From: Tamaricihabitans halophyticus
GTDB taxonomy: Bacteria; Actinomycetota; Actinomycetes; Mycobacteriales; Pseudonocardiaceae
Assembly: GCF_004340875.1 (NCBI RefSeq)
Contig: NZ_SLXQ01000019.1
Span: 27,717 to 91,716, forward strand
Length of the DNA stretch: 64,000 nt
Direction: 5' to 3'
Shown here: piece by piece, positions 27,895 through 36,264 of the stretch
How the letters are laid out: every line of letters begins with the position of its first letter
Position numbering within the stretch: position 1 is the first letter of the stretch
Translations under genes and position numbers: made by a program
Notes under the pieces: generated by a model
What the model saw: the letters and a program-made list of their open reading frames with translations, nothing else
What the model was told of the DNA's origin: nothing
Database searches by the model: none

Positions 27895-29445
27895 TCACTG
27901 GCTTACCGAGCACGACACTGAATGCCAGCCAGTGGCGCCGTTCGGAGTCGGTGGTACGCGACGCGACGTTTGCCGCTGTCCGGTTTTGTCCGTTGCCCGG
28001 CACTCGATGCTGTGGCCGCCAGGGCCGAGTTCGACCGAGAGGCGCCACATCCGCCACGTGTGCGTGTTCACTTCGGTGGAAAGTTCGGCCGATCGCCAGG
28101 TACCACCGTCCACCCGGACCTCGACGCGCTCAATGCCGTTGGGTTGTGCCCATGCGACGCCGGCGATGGTGACTGGGCCGGGGGCGAGTCTCTCGAAGGC
28201 CGCCGGTCGGTCGATCCTGGATTGCACTTTGATCGGCGCATCGGTCGCCCACCCGCGTGCTTCCCAGTAGGTCTGCCGATCGAAGGTGGTCAGCTCGAGA
28301 TCAACGACCCATTTCGTGGCCGAAAGATAGCCGTACAAACCGGGAGTCACCATACGAACGGGGAAGCCGTGCTCGGCGGGCAAGGCAACACCATTCATCC
28401 CGTAGGCGAGCAGTGCGTCGCGATCCGGATCGGTGAGCACTTCCACCGGTGTACCCGCCGTGTAACCGTCCCAACTGGTACTGAAGACCTGCTCCGCTCC
28501 TGACCGCACCCCCGCCTCGGCGAGCAGTTCACGCAGCGGAACCCCGGTGAACACCGCCGTCGACACGTACTTTCCACCCACCTCATTGGACACACAGGTC
28601 ATCGTGATGGTCCGGGAGACGGAACGGCGAGCGGTCAGCTCGGCGAAGTCAACGTCGAGCTCACTGTCGACCATGCCGTGAATCCGTAACCGCCACTCCG
28701 CCGGGTTGATTCGGGGCACGGACAGCAAGGTGTCCACCCGATAGAAGTCCCGGTTCGGGGTAATGAATGTGGGTGTGCCGTCACTGGCGAAATCGGCACC
28801 TGGCGGCGTGGGTGGATTAGCGCGCAGTAGCCCGCTGATCCGTTGTCGTGCCGCTTCGATACCCGTTCGATTCATGAGTAGCCCGCCGCCAGCTACCGCC
28901 AGCCCGGCAAGCCCAGCCATTGTCGCGGCAGTGACGAGAAACCGACGTCTCGCTGGATTCGGGGCGGTCGTCTGCGCAGCGGCGCGTCCCGCTTCCTGCC
29001 TGGCGAACCGGATGAGCACGGCAAAGCAGCCGAGACTGACGAGTACCGCCGTGATTGCGGGCAATGTGCGCACGAGATCACCGTCCGGGCGCAGCACGGC
29101 CGCCAGGACGCCGAGCCCGCCGAAGGTTGCGATGATGATAGATCCAACCAACGGAGCGAACCGTGCTATCACGCCAGCACAGGCGGAAAGCAGCGCGATC
29201 ACGACTGCCATCCCCGCGAGCAACACGGCCTTGTCACTGTCGCCGAACTGTCGTATGGCCCACGCCTTGACCGGCTCCGGCGTCAGATCGATCATGGTGT
29301 TGCCGACCACCAGATGCGGCGCGGAGTCCGCGCCGGACAATCCGGCGATCAGCTGTCCGAAGGCCAACCCACAGCCAACGGACAACAAACCGACTATCGC
29401 TCCACGGACTGGGCTCATATGGGTAGTCGACCGGCGCGCACGCAT
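27895..29445 (-). CDS. membrane-anchored molybdopterin-dependent oxidoreductase (sulfite oxidase family)
   Basis: 516 aa. The first about 155 residues form about five transmembrane helices. A twin-arginine-like sequence (NPARRRFLVTAATMAGLAG) then precedes a sulfite-oxidase-type Mo-pterin domain (about 235-400) with the molybdenum-ligand Cys in TITMTCVSNEVGG, and a C-terminal dimerisation domain (about 410-510). It probably reduces or oxidises an extracytoplasmic substrate such as a sulfoxide. The same architecture exists in mycobacterial Rv0218. The ATG at 29445 is 7 nt after a SigK-like -10 box, so the mRNA is probably leaderless. Confidence 0.9.
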   Translation of the reverse strand: MRARRSTTHMSPVRGAIVGLLSVGCGLAFGQLIAGLSGADSAPHLVVGNTMIDLTPEPVKAWAIRQFGDSDKAVLLAGMAVVIALLSACAGVIARFAPLVGSIIIATFGGLGVLAAVLRPDGDLVRTLPAITAVLVSLGCFAVLIRFARQEAGRAAAQTTAPNPARRRFLVTAATMAGLAGLAVAGGGLLMNRTGIEAARQRISGLLRANPPTPPGADFASDGTPTFITPNRDFYRVDTLLSVPRINPAEWRLRIHGMVDSELDVDFAELTARRSVSRTITMTCVSNEVGGKYVSTAVFTGVPLRELLAEAGVRSGAEQVFSTSWDGYTAGTPVEVLTDPDRDALLAYGMNGVALPAEHGFPVRMVTPGLYGYLSATKWVVDLELTTFDRQTYWEARGWATDAPIKVQSRIDRPAAFERLAPGPVTIAGVAWAQPNGIERVEVRVDGGTWRSAELSTEVNTHTWRMWRLSVELGPGGHSIECRATDKTGQRQTSRRVPPTPNGATGWHSVSCSVSQ

Positions 29446-29452
29446 ACCGCTT

Positions 29453-29480
29453 ATTCGGAGCCCGTGCGGTCACGGATTGG
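29453..29480 (-). promoter_or_regulatory. SigK-type promoter candidate of the molybdopterin oxidoreductase
   Basis: Minus strand: CCAATC (29480-29475), 16-nt spacer, CCGAAT (29458-29453), ending 7 nt before the ATG at 29445. The -10 is identical to the published SigK -10, and the -35 is identical to that of the fasciclin promoter. Confidence 0.65.
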
Positions 29481-29483
29481 TGA

Positions 29484-30269
29484 TCAGTCTGATCGCTTCG
29501 GCGGTAGCGGAACGAATCCGCTCGTCCGGGCGACGTAGTCCGCATAACCAGGCCGGCGGCGAACCAGATCTCGCTCAAGCATTGGTTTGCCTGTTCCCCT
29601 TGCCAACAACCAGGTCATCAGCAGCGGGGAGGCGATCGTCGCCACGCCTGGCCAACTCGTACAGGCGACGACGTACAGTCCCCACCAGACGCAAGCGTCG
29701 CCGAAGTAGTTGGGATGCCGGGTGTATCGCCACAGACCCCGCTCGAGGACGGAGTTCGCGTTCGCCGGATCGCGGGCGAATCGCCGTAACTGCAGATCTC
29801 CCACCGACTCGAAGGCGAAACCGACCGTCCACAGCAGTACGCCAGGCCACAGCAACCATCGCATACCGTCGGTTGCGGGTTCATGCAGCGCGAACTGCAC
29901 CGGAGCGGACACGAACCACATCACCACGCCTTGCGTGAGGTAGGCGCGGAAATACATCCTCCCGAGCGGGCGTCGACGCGCGCGCCGTAACATCGCCACA
30001 TACCGTTCGTCCTCGGGTTTGGCCCGGTTGCGCTGGTAGATGTGTAGCGACAGCCGGGTACCCCACAACACGGTGAGCAGCGCACCGATCGCACCCGGTG
30101 CGTCAACGACCGGCGCGACCCACCAACCGACAACAGCGATCGCCGCGAAACCAACGCCCCACAAACCATCGATCGTGTCGAACCGCCGACGCAGGCAAGC
30201 GACACCGAACGCGATCGTCACCAAAATCAGCGCCGCCCCGAGGGTCAACCCGGCGACCTGAAAGGTCAT
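29484..30269 (-). CDS. DUF1295 membrane protein (steroid 5-alpha-reductase-like)
   Basis: 261-aa integral membrane protein with about seven hydrophobic segments. The C-terminal block WRYTRHPNYFGDACVWWGLYVVA followed by MLERDLVRRRPGYADYVARTSGF is the DUF1295/steroid-5-alpha-reductase signature. A DUF1295 gene also accompanies the mycobacterial sigK locus (Rv0446c). It overlaps the upstream CFA synthase stop by 4 nt, implying joint action on lipids. Reaction unknown; an NADPH-dependent reductase is the family expectation. Confidence 0.9.
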   Translation of the reverse strand: MTFQVAGLTLGAALILVTIAFGVACLRRRFDTIDGLWGVGFAAIAVVGWWVAPVVDAPGAIGALLTVLWGTRLSLHIYQRNRAKPEDERYVAMLRRARRRPLGRMYFRAYLTQGVVMWFVSAPVQFALHEPATDGMRWLLWPGVLLWTVGFAFESVGDLQLRRFARDPANANSVLERGLWRYTRHPNYFGDACVWWGLYVVACTSWPGVATIASPLLMTWLLARGTGKPMLERDLVRRRPGYADYVARTSGFVPLPPKRSD

Positions 30270-31555
30270 CGGGCTGCTGGCCGGGTCGCGAGAACCTGAT
30301 GGACGCCCATCCGGTTATCCGCGAATGCTAGTTCGCCACCGGCCAGATACAACGACCAGACTCGTAATCTCTCCTCGCCAATCAGTTCGACCGCCCGATC
30401 CCGCTGCTCAGCCAACCGCTGCCGCCAGGCTCGGATCGTCCACACGTAGTGTTCCCGCATCGCCTCGATCTCGGCGAGCTCGAAACCGGCCGCCTCCAGC
30501 ATGTCCGCGGTGCGGCCGATCGGGTTCATCGTCATGTCCGGCGCGATGTAGGACTCGATAAACGGACCGCCACCGGCGGCGTTACCACGCGACATCTGCT
30601 GAAGCAGCAGATGTCCCCCTGGCGCAAGCATGCGATACAACGTCGCCGCGTACCTTGGGTAGTTGGCGGCACCCACATGTTCACCCATCTCCACCGACGC
30701 GACCGCGTCGTGCGCGACGGACGGCAGATCCCGATAATCCTGCCTGCGTACCTCGACGCTCGAACCCAACGCATAGCGATCGATCAGTCTTGACACATAG
30801 TCGTGCTGTTCGGCCGACAGCGTGATCCCGGTGGCGTGTACACCGTACTGCCGAGCCGCGTGAATTATGAGCGCTCCCCAACCACACCCGATGTCCAGCA
30901 ATCGCATGCCTGGACGCAACGCCAGCTTGCGACAGATGTGATCGAGTTTGGCCACTTGCGCCCGGGCCAACCATTCCCCTGCCCGGCTCGGTTCGTCGGC
31001 CAACGCTGTCCGGTTCTCCCAGTAGCCGCAGGAGTAGTTCATTCTCGGGTCAAGCAGCAGCTCAAAAAAGGCATTCCCGGTGTCATAGTGATGCGAGATC
31101 GCGAACTTGTCACGAATCCTGGTGTGCACACGGCCACGCGGTCTGGCCTCCGAGCGAGGCAGCGCCGGTGGTGGGCCAAGCGCGCCGAGGCGTGCCGCCA
31201 GTGAACCCAGCAACCAGATAGTGGCCGGCGTTAACCGCGGCGCACGAACCGCGTTCGCGTCAGCCCACCGGCGGCACACTTCGAGCGCTTCGCCGAGATC
31301 CCCGTCGACCACCACATCGCCGGCGACAAACGCCCTGGCCAGACCCAGCTCGCCGGGGCTCCACAGCACGAACCGCACCGCTCTTCGCCGCTGAAGTAGC
31401 ACCTGCGGCCCGGACGATGGTCCGGTCCGCGAGCCATCCCAGGCGTGTAACCCGAGCGGCAGGGACATGCCAAGCACGCGCTCGAGTACGGCACCGAGGC
31501 GGTCGGCGAGGCCTCCGTCAGTGCGGCGCGCACGGAGATCAGTCGTACGTGTCAT
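30266..31555 (-). CDS. cyclopropane-fatty-acyl-phospholipid synthase family methyltransferase 1
   Basis: 429-aa SAM-dependent enzyme that modifies double bonds of phospholipid acyl chains (cyclopropanation or methylation). SAM-binding motif LLDIGCGWGALIIHAARQYG; the bicarbonate/active-site region ESYIAPDM and C-terminal ERLRVWSLYLAGGELAFADNRMGVHQVL are typical. The ATG at 31555 is drawn here, but it overlaps a SigK-like -10 (31559-31554); if that promoter is used, translation must begin further in, for example GTG at 31477 before LGMSLPLGL. The first 15 residues are not conserved. Confidence 0.9.
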   Translation of the reverse strand: MTRTTDLRARRTDGGLADRLGAVLERVLGMSLPLGLHAWDGSRTGPSSGPQVLLQRRRAVRFVLWSPGELGLARAFVAGDVVVDGDLGEALEVCRRWADANAVRAPRLTPATIWLLGSLAARLGALGPPPALPRSEARPRGRVHTRIRDKFAISHHYDTGNAFFELLLDPRMNYSCGYWENRTALADEPSRAGEWLARAQVAKLDHICRKLALRPGMRLLDIGCGWGALIIHAARQYGVHATGITLSAEQHDYVSRLIDRYALGSSVEVRRQDYRDLPSVAHDAVASVEMGEHVGAANYPRYAATLYRMLAPGGHLLLQQMSRGNAAGGGPFIESYIAPDMTMNPIGRTADMLEAAGFELAEIEAMREHYVWTIRAWRQRLAEQRDRAVELIGEERLRVWSLYLAGGELAFADNRMGVHQVLATRPAAR

Positions 31556-31581
31556 TCGGCGCTGCCATCGGTACCGATGGC
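31554..31581 (-). promoter_or_regulatory. SigK-like promoter candidate at the CFA synthase 1 start
   Basis: Minus strand: GCCATC (31581-31576), 16-nt spacer, CCGAAT (31559-31554). It lies mostly inside the 32-bp palindrome and overlaps the ATG assigned to CFA synthase 1, so it is either decoy similarity or evidence that this start is wrong. Confidence 0.35.
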
Positions 31582-31588
31582 AGCGCCG
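31557..31588. repeat. perfect 32-bp palindrome between divergent SigK-locus operons
   Basis: All 16 base pairs are symmetric about GGTACC (centre 31572/31573), with CCATCG inside each arm. It directly abuts the CFA synthase 1 start and lies 63-94 bp before the hydrolase start. It could be a two-dimer operator, or fold as a hairpin in the CFA mRNA. No T-tract follows on either strand, so it is not a simple terminator. Confidence 0.85.
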
Positions 31589-31615
31589 CAGAAAATGTGA
31601 CGCACAACACTTATA

Positions 31616-31643
31616 CCGATCGGGTGGTCAGCCGGCGGCGAAT
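31616..31643 (+). promoter_or_regulatory. SigK-type promoter candidate of the hydrolase-sigK-rskA operon
   Basis: CCGATC (31616-31621), 16-nt spacer, GCGAAT (31638-31643), ending 7 nt before the ATG at 31651. This gives SigK control over its own operon, as in mycobacteria. The geometry is the same as at 29453-29480 on the other strand. Confidence 0.6.
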
Positions 31644-31650
31644 ACCAGTC

Positions 31651-32313
31651 ATGTTCATGACTGAGCATCCTGTCCGCCCTGCCTTGCATACCTGGCCCAC
31701 CCCGCCAGACGCGCCTAGCCAGGTAGTCGTGCTGGTGCTGCACGGCGGCCGAGCGCATGACGAGTCGCCAGTGCGCGCCGGCCAGCTAGCTTACGAACGG
31801 ATGCGCTGGTTCGCGCGTTCGCTGCGTTCGACGGTAACCGAGGCGCCGGTCAGCATCGCGGTCCTCCGCAACCGAATGCGTGGCTGGAATGAACAGCGCC
31901 TCGACGCCGTTGCCGACGCGAACTGGGCGCTTGGCGAGATCACTCGGACGCATCCGCGCGGCAGGGTGCTGCTGGTGGGTCATTCCATGGGCGGCCGGGT
32001 TGCGCTTCGACTGGGCGATGCTCCACAGGTGTGTGGAATCGCCGCGCTCGCACCGTGGCTCGAAGACGATGAACCGGTGGCTCATCTCGCCGATCGTTCG
32101 GTCCTGATCGCGCACGGCACCAGGGATACGGTCACCTCGCCGTTGCGCAGCGCGGCGTACGTCAGACGCGCTACGGGACACTCCGCCTCCGCGGAATACG
32201 TGGCCATTGACCGATCCGGACACGGCATGCTGCAACGCCGGGCCGCCTGGAACTTGGTCGTACGCGAGTTCCTCGACCGGTTCTTCGACAAGGAGAACGA
32301 TCGTGACTCGTGA
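31651..32313 (+). CDS. alpha/beta-hydrolase
   Basis: 220-aa cytoplasmic alpha/beta-hydrolase. Oxyanion HGG in VLVLHGGRAHDE; nucleophile Ser in LLVGHSMGGRVALRLG; acid in LIAHGTRDTVTSP; His in IDRSGHGMLQ. Function unknown; lipid or ester cleavage fits its neighbours. ATG 31651 (or 31657) follows a SigK-type -10 by 7 nt and lacks a Shine-Dalgarno, so it is likely leaderless. First gene of a six-gene operon ending with rskA. Confidence 0.88.
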   Translation: MFMTEHPVRPALHTWPTPPDAPSQVVVLVLHGGRAHDESPVRAGQLAYERMRWFARSLRSTVTEAPVSIAVLRNRMRGWNEQRLDAVADANWALGEITRTHPRGRVLLVGHSMGGRVALRLGDAPQVCGIAALAPWLEDDEPVAHLADRSVLIAHGTRDTVTSPLRSAAYVRRATGHSASAEYVAIDRSGHGMLQRRAAWNLVVREFLDRFFDKENDRDS

Positions 32314-33568
32314 TCGGGTAGCGGTGATCGGTTCCGGGGTCTCGGGCCTCAGTGCGGCATATTTGCTACAGCGTCGCTACGACGTCACGTTATTCGAGGC
32401 AGCAGAACGCCTCGGTGGGCACGCGCATACGCACGAGCTGCCCACAGCGGATGCCAGCTCGATCGCGGTGGATAGCGCTTTCCTCGTACACAACGACCGA
32501 ACCTATCCGAACCTACTTCGGCTGTTCGACGAACTGGGTATCGAGACGCAACCCACGCGGATGTCGTTGAGCGTGTATTGCGAGCAGTGCCGGCTGCAGT
32601 ACGCCGGCGCCCGCGGGCTCTCGGGGCTTTTCGCGCAGCGACGCAACGTCGGACATGGCCGCTACCTGCGGATGCTTGGTCAGATACCCCGATTCCACCG
32701 CCAGGCACGACAGCTACTCGCTGCCGACTCGACGACAGAAGATCTGACATTCGGTGACTTCCTGCGCGCCGGTGGCTACTCGAACTACTTCGTCGAACAT
32801 TTCGCCCTGCCATTGGTCTCCGCGGTGTGGTCTGCCGAACGGGAACTCTGCAAGAACTACCCGGCACGCTATCTGTTCGAGTTCTTGGACAGACACGGGC
32901 AACTGTCCATACGCAACACGCTGACGTGGCGCACGATCGTCGGCGGATCCAGGGAGTATGTGGCTCGCGTCGCGAAACAACTGCATGTGGTGCGCACCGG
33001 CGTTCCGGTCACCGAGGTCCGCCGACTCGCCAACGGGGTCTCCGTGCGGACCGCGACCGGCGAATCGGCACAGTTCAGCCGGGCCGTGGTGGCGACGCAC
33101 GCGGATACCGCGCTCGGCTTGCTCGCCGAACCAAGCCCGGAGCAGCGAACCGTCCTAGGTGCCTTCGGCTACTCGAACAATGTCACATGGCTGCACACCG
33201 ATAGTTCGCTGCTGCCGAGTCTGCCTGCCGCGCGCGGCGCGTGGAACTACCTCAAGCCGGCATGTGCGGCCGGACCGGACAGGGTGCTGGTCAGCTATCA
33301 CCTGAACCGGCTTATGCGATTGGCCGAACCGCGCGACTATATCGTCACGCTGGGCGCCACCGACCGCGTACAACCCGACCAGGTACTGGTCAGGATGGTC
33401 TACCGGCATCCGATCTATACCCGGCAGTCGGTACGGGCACAACGCCGGCTATGGGAACTCGGCGACGAACGCTTGCAGTTCGCCGGCGCCTATCACGGCT
33501 GGGGATTTCATGAAGACGGCTGCGTGAGTGGCGTCCGCGCCGCGACCGCGCTCGGCTCGGGCTGGTGA
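32303..33568 (+). CDS. FAD-dependent amine-oxidase-like flavoprotein
   Basis: 421-aa flavoprotein with an N-terminal FAD motif (RVAVIGSGVSGLSAAYLLQRRYDVTLFEAAERLGGHAHT) and an NAD(P)-binding Rossmann-like amine-oxidase domain. The homologue Rv0449c starts the mycobacterial sigK operon and is always beside a CFA synthase and DUF1365; such pairs are implicated in fatty-acyl modification, e.g. oxidation or desaturation of acyl chains. GTG at 32303 with AAGGAG upstream; overlaps the hydrolase gene by 11 nt. Confidence 0.9.
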   Translation: MTRDRVAVIGSGVSGLSAAYLLQRRYDVTLFEAAERLGGHAHTHELPTADASSIAVDSAFLVHNDRTYPNLLRLFDELGIETQPTRMSLSVYCEQCRLQYAGARGLSGLFAQRRNVGHGRYLRMLGQIPRFHRQARQLLAADSTTEDLTFGDFLRAGGYSNYFVEHFALPLVSAVWSAERELCKNYPARYLFEFLDRHGQLSIRNTLTWRTIVGGSREYVARVAKQLHVVRTGVPVTEVRRLANGVSVRTATGESAQFSRAVVATHADTALGLLAEPSPEQRTVLGAFGYSNNVTWLHTDSSLLPSLPAARGAWNYLKPACAAGPDRVLVSYHLNRLMRLAEPRDYIVTLGATDRVQPDQVLVRMVYRHPIYTRQSVRAQRRLWELGDERLQFAGAYHGWGFHEDGCVSGVRAATALGSGW

Positions 33569-34344
33569 GTTCGATGACCGCGCCCGCATTATACGACATC
33601 ACCATCGCGCACACCCGACACGTTGATGGACCGGCACGTGGATTTCGGCACCGGATGTACACCTGGCTCGTAGATCTGGATGCGCTGCCGGTGTTGCCGC
33701 GCTACCTTCGTCCGCTAGCCCGCTTCGACACGCGCGATCACCTCGGCGACCCGAATCTGTCCATTCGAGACAATCTCACGTACTGGCTGACCGCGAGCGG
33801 TGTCTCGCTGTCCGGCGGTACGGTGCTGATGCTCGCGCATCCCCGAATGTTCGGGTATGTGTTCAATCCGATCACGCTGTACTGGTGCTATCGGCCGGAC
33901 GGCGCGCTTGCCTGTGTGGTCGCGGAGGTTCACAACACCTATCACCAGGCACATCGCTACGTGTTGCGCCCAAACGGCAGCGGGTATGCGGAAACGACCA
34001 AGGAATTCTTCGTATCACCATTCCTGCCCTCGACGGGGCACTACCGGATGTGGCTTACCGAGCCAGGAGAGTACCTGTCGATCACCATCGAGCTCCGCGA
34101 TCAGCGCGGCACGCTGCTCACCGCGACAATGGCCGGTACCCGCGCCCCCTACACGCAATTCGGGCTGGTCCGCAGGGTCCTCCGCCACCCGTTTGTGCCT
34201 CAGCGCGTATCAGCGTTGATCCGACGGCACGGCATCGCCCTATGGCTACGCAACGGCATCGCTCGCCGCCGTCCCCGAAAGGACTTCGACTGTTCACCGA
34301 CAACCAACCGCGACCCCTTCGAAGCTCGGGAGCAGCCGCGATGA
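33565..34344 (+). CDS. DUF1365 protein
   Basis: 259-aa protein matching DUF1365: HTRHVDGPARGFRHRMYTWLVDLD at the start, MLAHPRMFGYVFNPITLYWCYRPDG in the middle and EVHNTYHQAHRYVL. No catalytic mechanism is known; it occurs almost only next to the FAD flavoprotein and CFA synthase (mycobacterial Rv0448c). GTGA overlap with the flavoprotein and ATGA overlap with CFA synthase 2 indicate strict co-translation. The C-terminal Arg-rich stretch is variable. Confidence 0.9.
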   Translation: MSSMTAPALYDITIAHTRHVDGPARGFRHRMYTWLVDLDALPVLPRYLRPLARFDTRDHLGDPNLSIRDNLTYWLTASGVSLSGGTVLMLAHPRMFGYVFNPITLYWCYRPDGALACVVAEVHNTYHQAHRYVLRPNGSGYAETTKEFFVSPFLPSTGHYRMWLTEPGEYLSITIELRDQRGTLLTATMAGTRAPYTQFGLVRRVLRHPFVPQRVSALIRRHGIALWLRNGIARRRPRKDFDCSPTTNRDPFEAREQPR

Positions 34345-35606
34345 GCACAGTCGGCCACCCACTCCGGACCGCCACTGCCCCGCCCGACACGAGTAGGGCC
34401 AGTTGGGAGGCATTGCCGCCGGTCCCGCACGCGCCAGTTCGCGGCTGCATCGCCGAAAGGCTGTTCCGGCACGCCGTTCGCGACCTGCCCGTGCGGATAG
34501 CCCTCGCCGGCGGAGACCGACTCGGTATGGGCGGGCCCAACGCGCCACTGATGCGGATCAGCCGGCCCGCGGACTTCTTCCAACGCGTAGGGGCAAGCGG
34601 ACTGATCGGCTTCGGCGAGGGCTACATGGCCGAGGACTGGTCCAGCCCGGAACCAGCCACACTGCTCACGCCGTTCGCCGAGCACCTTCCGACGCTGGTT
34701 CCACGCCCGCTGAAACTGCTCCGCCGCTGGGTTGACACTCGTCGGCCAGTGACCGAGCGCAACACGACCAGCGGCGCGAAGCGCAATATCGCCCGACATT
34801 ACGACCTGTCGAACGACGTGTTTGAACTCTTCCTCGACCCCTCGATGACGTACTCCGGGGCGCCACTTGCCCGCAACGATCACGACCTCGCCGCAGCCCA
34901 GATGTCCAAACTAGACACTATCCTGGATTACGCGGAAGTCGGACGCGGCACTCGGCTACTTGAGATCGGGTCGGGCTGGGGATCCCTGGCGATACGCGCG
35001 GCTCGACGAGGCGCTCGGGTGACGACGGTGACCCTGTCGGAGGAGCAACGCACGCTCGCGCTCGAACGAATAGCCGCGGAAAACGTCGCGGACCTCGTCG
35101 ACATCCGGCTCTGCGACTACCGGGACGTAACTGGCCAGTACGACGCGTTGGTCAGCGTCGAGATGATCGAGGCGGTCGGTGCCGAGTACTGGCCAACCTA
35201 TTTTCGCACCATCGACCGGCTACTTCGGCCGGGTGGACGCCTCGCCGTGCAGGCGATCACCATGCCGCACGAACGAATGTTGGCCACACAGGACTCCTAC
35301 ACCTGGATACACAAGTACATCTTCCCCGGTGGGCTCGTCCCGTCGATTCGTGTGATCGACGACGGCATCCGCCAGCACACGGAACTGCGTTCGGCACAGC
35401 GGCGCTCGTTCGGCACTGGCTATGCCGAAACACTCCAGTCGTGGCGAACTCGTTTCCTGAGCAATTGGCCAATCATCGCAAAGCACGGCTTTCCGGAGGA
35501 GTTCCGTCGCATGTGGGAGTTCTATCTGGCCTATTCTGAGGCGGGCTTTCGGTCCCATCAACTGGACGTCTGGCAGCTCGCCTTCCGCAAGCCGGGTCCG
35601 GCCTGA
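34341..35606 (+). CDS. cyclopropane-fatty-acyl-phospholipid synthase family methyltransferase 2 (UfaA1-like)
   Basis: 421-aa SAM-dependent acyl-chain methyltransferase, similar in position and sequence style to mycobacterial UfaA1 (Rv0447c). N-terminal lipid-binding region with FQRVGASGLIGFGEGYMAEDWSS; SAM site LLEIGSGWGSLAIRAARRG; catalytic region SVEMIEAVGAEYWPTYF and C-terminal MWEFYLAYSEAGFRSHQLDVWQLAF. It differs strongly from CFA synthase 1 in the divergent operon, so the locus holds two distinct paralogues. 25 nt before sigK. Confidence 0.92.
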   Translation: MSTVGHPLRTATAPPDTSRASWEALPPVPHAPVRGCIAERLFRHAVRDLPVRIALAGGDRLGMGGPNAPLMRISRPADFFQRVGASGLIGFGEGYMAEDWSSPEPATLLTPFAEHLPTLVPRPLKLLRRWVDTRRPVTERNTTSGAKRNIARHYDLSNDVFELFLDPSMTYSGAPLARNDHDLAAAQMSKLDTILDYAEVGRGTRLLEIGSGWGSLAIRAARRGARVTTVTLSEEQRTLALERIAAENVADLVDIRLCDYRDVTGQYDALVSVEMIEAVGAEYWPTYFRTIDRLLRPGGRLAVQAITMPHERMLATQDSYTWIHKYIFPGGLVPSIRVIDDGIRQHTELRSAQRRSFGTGYAETLQSWRTRFLSNWPIIAKHGFPEEFRRMWEFYLAYSEAGFRSHQLDVWQLAFRKPGPA

Positions 35607-35631
35607 CGGACGAGGACAAGGAGAGCAGACG

Positions 35632-36264
35632 GTGGCACAAGATTCCGGGGCGCGTGACCGCTCGCCTGGTCGCAGAGCCGCGTGGTGGTCAGAACGGGAC
35701 ACCACCGGCGAGGACCTACCCAACGAGCCGCGAGCACTGCTGGCGGAGATCGCCAAAGGCGATGAACGGGCTTTCGAAACGCTCTACGACCAGCTTGCCG
35801 GTCAGGTTTTCGGACTCATTCAGCGCATCCTGCGCGATCCAGCACAGGCCGAGGAAGTAACCCAGGAAGTGTTCGTTGAGCTCTGGCGCACCGCCAGCCG
35901 TTACCGGTCGGACCTGAGCAGCGTGCCCACCTGGGTCTGCACCTTGGCCCATCGCCGCGCCGTCGACCGGGTCCGTACCGCACAGGCTTCGGCTGATCGG
36001 GAACGACGCGTCGGCGCGCGCTCGGTTGGCACGGCCTTCGACGACGTCACCGAATCCGTCCTCGGGCGGCTGGAACACCGGCAGGTCCGCCGTTGCATCG
36101 ATACGCTCACCGAACTGCAGCGTGAGTCGATCGTATTGACCTACTACCGTGGGTACAGCTACCGCGAGACGGCGGATTTGCTCGAAACACCCGCGGCTAC
36201 CATCAAAACGCGCTTGCGGGACGGTTTGATCCGGCTACGCGACTGCATGGGGGTGGGCGGATGA
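35632..36264 (+). CDS. sigK: ECF sigma factor SigK
   Basis: 210-aa ECF sigma factor. Region 2: AFETLYDQLAGQVFGLIQRILRDPAQAEEVTQEVFVELWRTASRY; region 4: LTELQRESIVLTYYRGYSYRETADLLETPAATIKTRLRDGLIRLRD. Assignment to SigK rests on these blocks plus the neighbours (rskA, DUF1365, UfaA1-like CFA synthase, flavoprotein, a nearby MPT83-like gene). GTG start at 35632 with AAGGAG. Translationally coupled to rskA (ATGA). Confidence 0.93.
   Translation: MAQDSGARDRSPGRRAAWWSERDTTGEDLPNEPRALLAEIAKGDERAFETLYDQLAGQVFGLIQRILRDPAQAEEVTQEVFVELWRTASRYRSDLSSVPTWVCTLAHRRAVDRVRTAQASADRERRVGARSVGTAFDDVTESVLGRLEHRQVRRCIDTLTELQRESIVLTYYRGYSYRETADLLETPAATIKTRLRDGLIRLRDCMGVGG

Noticed and set aside
29984..30331. Open frames opposite the DUF1295 and CFA synthase genes
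   Set aside because: Overlap well-supported genes and lack conserved sequence.
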